Shown in pieces: positions 60,945 to 64,000 of a DNA stretch of 64,000 nt. The stretch spans positions 147,085 through 211,084 of the forward strand of contig NZ_VNFK01000007.1 in assembly GCF_007786235.1 (NCBI RefSeq). The letters run 5' to 3'. How positions within the stretch are numbered: position 1 is the first letter of the stretch; the number at the start of each line of letters is the position of its first letter. The notes beneath the pieces were generated by a model, which was given only the letters and a program-made list of their open reading frames with translations, searched no databases and was not told where the DNA came from. Source of the stretch: Paenarthrobacter nitroguajacolicus. Lineage in GTDB: Bacteria > Actinomycetota > Actinomycetes > Actinomycetales > Micrococcaceae. A program made the position numbers and the translations under genes.

Positions 60945-63802
60945 GCGTTGCCGCCGATCTTCAGTGTGTACAGCGTCTGTGACGTCGCACCTGCAGGGAC
61001 CTCGAGTTGGAACGGCGGCAGTTCATCCACCGCAGTGAGCGAGGCCTTGAACTGAGCTTGGCGCAGCAGGAGTCCTGCAACATCGCGGGAGCGGATGTTG
61101 GCGTAGCCTTCAGCGTTCTGGGAGGCCAACGCCAACTGGAAGTCCGCGGTATCCGCTTTGGCCGCGCTGGTCGCCATGGAGCCGAGCAGGCCCGAGCCGT
61201 TGACCGCGCGGTCGCCAAGATCCAGCATCACTTTGTTGAGGCTGGAGGCGAGAAGGGCGCTGGCACCTTCGACGTCGCGGGTGGAGCCGGACGTGCTGGA
61301 CGCGATGTTGTCCAGCGAGGACTGTGTGCTCTTGGACAGGGCGGCTGTGAGGTCACCGCTCTGCCCCAACAGCTCGTCCCGCTGTTTGTTGACCGTTCCC
61401 TCGGCATCCTTCACAACATCGTCCGAAGTGGACTTCAGCCCGGAAATGGACCGGTTGAAGGCTGTGGTCACGGCTTCAGAGCTTGCATCGCCGATGTCGG
61501 CAACCTGACGTACTTGTTCGCCCACGGTTTTGTAGACCTCGGCAGCAGTTTCGGCGGAAACGTCGCGCAGGGAATCCTTGATCTTTTCGCCAAGGCCGTC
61601 CTGCTGCTCTTTCAACTTCGCGAGTGCGGTGGTCACTGTTCCGGAGGAGTCAATCGCGTCAGCGAGTGCAGCATCCAGCGCCTCAAGTCCCCGTTTGGTG
61701 CCGTTGACGTTTCCTGTTGCGGCGCCGTCGAGCGTCTTGACGGCCGTCTTGATCGCTTCGAGTTTGGTGTCGGCGTCGTCGAAGGTGGTCTCCAATGCAG
61801 AGAACGCCTGGCCGATTGCCTGGTCGGCAGCGGTGGTGTCGGTGGCTGCAAGAACCTCGTCCCAAGCAGCTGACTGGCCTCCAAGCCGAACGTCCAAAGG
61901 CTCTTTGAAGCCCGGGGGCGTATTCAGCGCGGGTGAGGGATTGCTGTCCTCATCAGTCGGTTCGCATGGCACGGACGTCAAATAGGAACGCAGCCGCTCA
62001 ACGTCCTTCGCGGACAACTTGCCTTTGCCGGGGATGAGGCCGTCATCGGATAGCTTGCACAGCTCGTCTGCCACCTTCTGGTTCTGCTGCAGCATGGAGC
62101 CGTTCAGCCATGTCCCTTGACCGAGTTCGCCCTTTGCGGACTTGGCATTGGTGGCGATGGCGAGCAGTTTCTGCCGGAGGGCGTCCACGCTGGTTTGGGC
62201 AGCGGTGGCTGCTTTCCGCGTCGTGGCTGCAGAGTCGGCAGCGGACTTGATGGCCATGTCCAGAGCAGCCAGTGCCTTGCTGTAATCCTCGGAAGTTCCG
62301 GAGCCGTCAAGCATCGCACCGAGGTCGGTGCGCACTTTTTCAAGTGCGACGGCGGAAGTCGCCTGGTCTTTGATCGCGCCTTCGACGACCTGCGGCTGGA
62401 GGCCAGAGACAAGCTCGTCGCCCTTTTGCACCAGGCCCAGAAGGGCTCCGGTAACTGTCACGGCCGAGCCGTAAAGGGAGCAGGTCATGGAACCCTGCTC
62501 AGCGCACTCCGCAGGCGTGGGGTTTTCGGGTCCCATGGTGGCTTTGAGGGCGCCGGCAACAGTGTCCCTGCAACTCGCGCTGACTTTCGCGTAGGCATCC
62601 AACTGTGAAGACATCGTGAGGACGCTGGAGTACACCGTGGCCGCCGGCGATGCCTTGGCAACCTCAGCGGTGCAACCGTCACCGGTGATGGGAGCGACCG
62701 GGGGCGTGGCGGACGTATCGCCCAGCATCGCGTCCACGGCGGAGACCGTCAGCTTCAACTGGGACATGGTGGTGGATTGGGTGGCTGTGGTGGAAGACTC
62801 CAAATCAGTGCCGAGAACCTTCAGCTGCTGCTTCAGGTCCGACATCGTCGCAGCCAGTGCCTGGGAGTTATCGCGCAGTTCACCGGCTGTCTTGGCGCCG
62901 AGGGTCTGCGACGTTGCCTGCAGGTTCCGGCGAACCTCGGTGATAGTGGACCCGGCCTTGGCCAGGACCGTGTTGACGTCCGAAACCAGCGAGATTGTCC
63001 GGCGCTGCAGCTCCATTTCCGAACCTGTCCCGGACGAGAAGGCGCTGGAGAGCACTCCGTTGGCACTGAGGTCCGTATTGAGGCCAGGCTGAACAGCGAC
63101 GTCGAATTCGGGAACCTGGAAGTCCTTCACGTCTGCGGCGAGACGCAGCGTCGTGCTCGCTCCGGAACGTGGGGGAGCCAGGACTGTGGCCCACTGGACC
63201 ACGGTGGCGCCGTCTTCAGTGCTGCTCAGGACGCCGTTGGTACCTGTGGCGCCGTCGGCCGATCCGGCCCTGACATCGTCTGCGCGGACACCGGGAAGTT
63301 TCGTCGATGCGGCAATTGTCAGCGGGGCGCCTACCAAAGCGGTGTCGGAGCGGGTCTGCCCTGCGGCGTCATACTGGATGTTCTGCGGTTTGACGGTGAG
63401 GTTTTCGAGAGTCAGGTTGATCTCCACCGGACCGGTGTGGCCTTTCAGCTCAGCGAGGTCGGAGCCTGACTTTTCCCCGGCACGGTACTGAAGGCTCACA
63501 CGCACCGGGAGTTCGCCCACTACCTGGGCGGTGTCGTACGTGGTGTTCTCCGCGGAGGAGTCCCCTGCAGCGGATACGGAAATGGTGGTGCCTTCAATCG
63601 TCTGGACTCCGGCAGCAGGGGACAAGCCCACGCGCACGCTCTGAAGGAGTTTGACGGGGTTGGTCACCGGCTCCGGCTCGGGAGTCTGGGTGCAGGATGT
63701 CGTCGCGATCAATCCCAGGGCAACCAAGGCGATGCCGAGTGCGCGGCCCGGGGGGATGCGACGCCCCGGGTGGTGCTGGTTAAAACTAGCCTGCCTGGGC
63801 AT
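60941..63802 (-). CDS. Large coiled-coil lipoprotein of the secretion-like locus (EsaA-like layout)
   Basis: 953-aa exported protein. Signal peptide GRALGIALVALGLIATTSC with a probable lipobox Cys at 37, then about 250 residues rich in beta strands, and a long alpha-helical region (about 265-900) with heptad-like Ala/Leu/Asp/Thr repeats, several Cys pairs (DGCTAEV, ASCRDTV, AECAEQGSMTCSLYG, ELCKLSD, VPCEPTD) and a short beta C-terminus (FQLEVPAGATSQTLYTLKIGG). Size and rod shape are like EsaA of T7SSb (about 1000 aa) but no second TM anchor is seen. AGGGG precedes the ATG at 63802. First visible gene of the operon. Confidence 0.82.
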   Translation of the reverse strand: MPRQASFNQHHPGRRIPPGRALGIALVALGLIATTSCTQTPEPEPVTNPVKLLQSVRVGLSPAAGVQTIEGTTISVSAAGDSSAENTTYDTAQVVGELPVRVSLQYRAGEKSGSDLAELKGHTGPVEINLTLENLTVKPQNIQYDAAGQTRSDTALVGAPLTIAASTKLPGVRADDVRAGSADGATGTNGVLSSTEDGATVVQWATVLAPPRSGASTTLRLAADVKDFQVPEFDVAVQPGLNTDLSANGVLSSAFSSGTGSEMELQRRTISLVSDVNTVLAKAGSTITEVRRNLQATSQTLGAKTAGELRDNSQALAATMSDLKQQLKVLGTDLESSTTATQSTTMSQLKLTVSAVDAMLGDTSATPPVAPITGDGCTAEVAKASPAATVYSSVLTMSSQLDAYAKVSASCRDTVAGALKATMGPENPTPAECAEQGSMTCSLYGSAVTVTGALLGLVQKGDELVSGLQPQVVEGAIKDQATSAVALEKVRTDLGAMLDGSGTSEDYSKALAALDMAIKSAADSAATTRKAATAAQTSVDALRQKLLAIATNAKSAKGELGQGTWLNGSMLQQNQKVADELCKLSDDGLIPGKGKLSAKDVERLRSYLTSVPCEPTDEDSNPSPALNTPPGFKEPLDVRLGGQSAAWDEVLAATDTTAADQAIGQAFSALETTFDDADTKLEAIKTAVKTLDGAATGNVNGTKRGLEALDAALADAIDSSGTVTTALAKLKEQQDGLGEKIKDSLRDVSAETAAEVYKTVGEQVRQVADIGDASSEAVTTAFNRSISGLKSTSDDVVKDAEGTVNKQRDELLGQSGDLTAALSKSTQSSLDNIASSTSGSTRDVEGASALLASSLNKVMLDLGDRAVNGSGLLGSMATSAAKADTADFQLALASQNAEGYANIRSRDVAGLLLRQAQFKASLTAVDELPPFQLEVPAGATSQTLYTLKIGGNA

Positions 63803-64000
63803 GGATCGTCCCCTCATTCGTTCACGGTGCCTTGAGTATCATACGGGGTTGCGCTCACGAATGGACTAATCCTTCCGCATAGAGATCGTGCAGGTCACAG
63901 CCGGAAACGCGAAGCAAGAGTTATTTGTCCGTTTGTTGGATTTATTGGGTGGTGTTGGTAGTTTAGGCATCGTCTGGTCGCCTGGGCTGGTTTTGGTTTG
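63803..64000. other. Upstream region of secretion-like operon, cut by window edge
   Basis: About 200 bases before the coiled-coil lipoprotein gene. AT-richer stretch at 63915-63965 (TTATTTGTCC, GGATTTATTGGG). A TATGAT-like -10 on the minus strand (63843-63838) lies 35 bp before the ATG, but no good -35 is seen. No gene is visible; upstream genes of the locus, if any, are outside the window. Confidence 0.4.

Noticed and set aside
53199..63802. Ordinary ESX (T7SSa) locus
   Set aside because: No EccB, EccD, EccE or MycP gene is present and the ATPase is a single long chain with FHA domain.

Overview
This is a high-GC, gene-dense chromosomal window from an actinobacterium. Protein families (LAXTG surface protein, MocR/YczE pair, Lhr plus Nei2-type glycosylase, DUF4188, DUF1684, YcnI, actinobacterial Tgt with a YhhQ-type transporter), frequent GTG/TTG starts and 4-bp stop/start overlaps suggest a soil Micrococcaceae member such as Arthrobacter/Paenarthrobacter; this placement is inference. 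No rRNA, tRNA, CRISPR array, transposase or integrase was seen. About 52 protein genes can be supported.

Layout. 0-4.7 kb: a KgtP-like permease, then three small units (ICMT-like methyltransferase, membrane protein, TetR-epimerase operon) whose gaps and gene ends carry a repeat built on TGTGAGAGAG with a strict 31-32 bp period. 4.8-10.6 kb: queuosine-precursor transporter and tgt, separated by a solitary AbiEi/DUF559 protein bracketed by its own short-repeat arrays; then SRPBCC, an unknown protein and a degenerate Nudix protein. 10.7-22.1 kb: a divergent catabolic island around a PucR regulator: transporter-RidA-RraA leftwards, and transporter-TPP enzyme-aldehyde dehydrogenase-amidohydrolase-M20 amidase rightwards. 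22-27.7 kb: VOC, YdeI, GH76, SDR plus acyl-CoA dehydrogenase, DUF1684. 28-33.9 kb: LAXTG surface protein, degenerate GGDEF-like protein, a sigma factor fused to a zinc finger, membrane segments and an outside domain, then ATP-grasp and glycosyltransferase. 34-44.3 kb: ppc, DedA, macrodomain, RluA, ArsR-SRPBCC, TetR/DUF4188, YczR/YczE. Three copies of a 50-60 bp palindrome sit exactly between convergent gene ends at 23.5, 40.9 and 42.1 kb. 44.3-53 kb: Nei2-type glycosylase-Lhr operon, DUF4232 lipoprotein, YcnI copper protein and membrane partner, SRPBCC.

53.2-63.8 kb, the most notable region, is a four-gene leftward operon: a 953-aa coiled-coil lipoprotein, a membrane-anchored periplasmic-binding-fold protein, a 1429-aa FHA-FtsK/SpoIIIE ATPase of EssC/EccC type, and a transmembrane Ser/Thr kinase with a large outside domain. 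The parts parallel EsaA, EssC and EssB of firmicute type VII secretion (T7SSb), but with a kinase whose catalytic residues are intact, and without the EccB/EccD/EccE/MycP genes of actinobacterial ESX systems. The locus probably continues beyond the right edge, so substrates and further partners are not visible.
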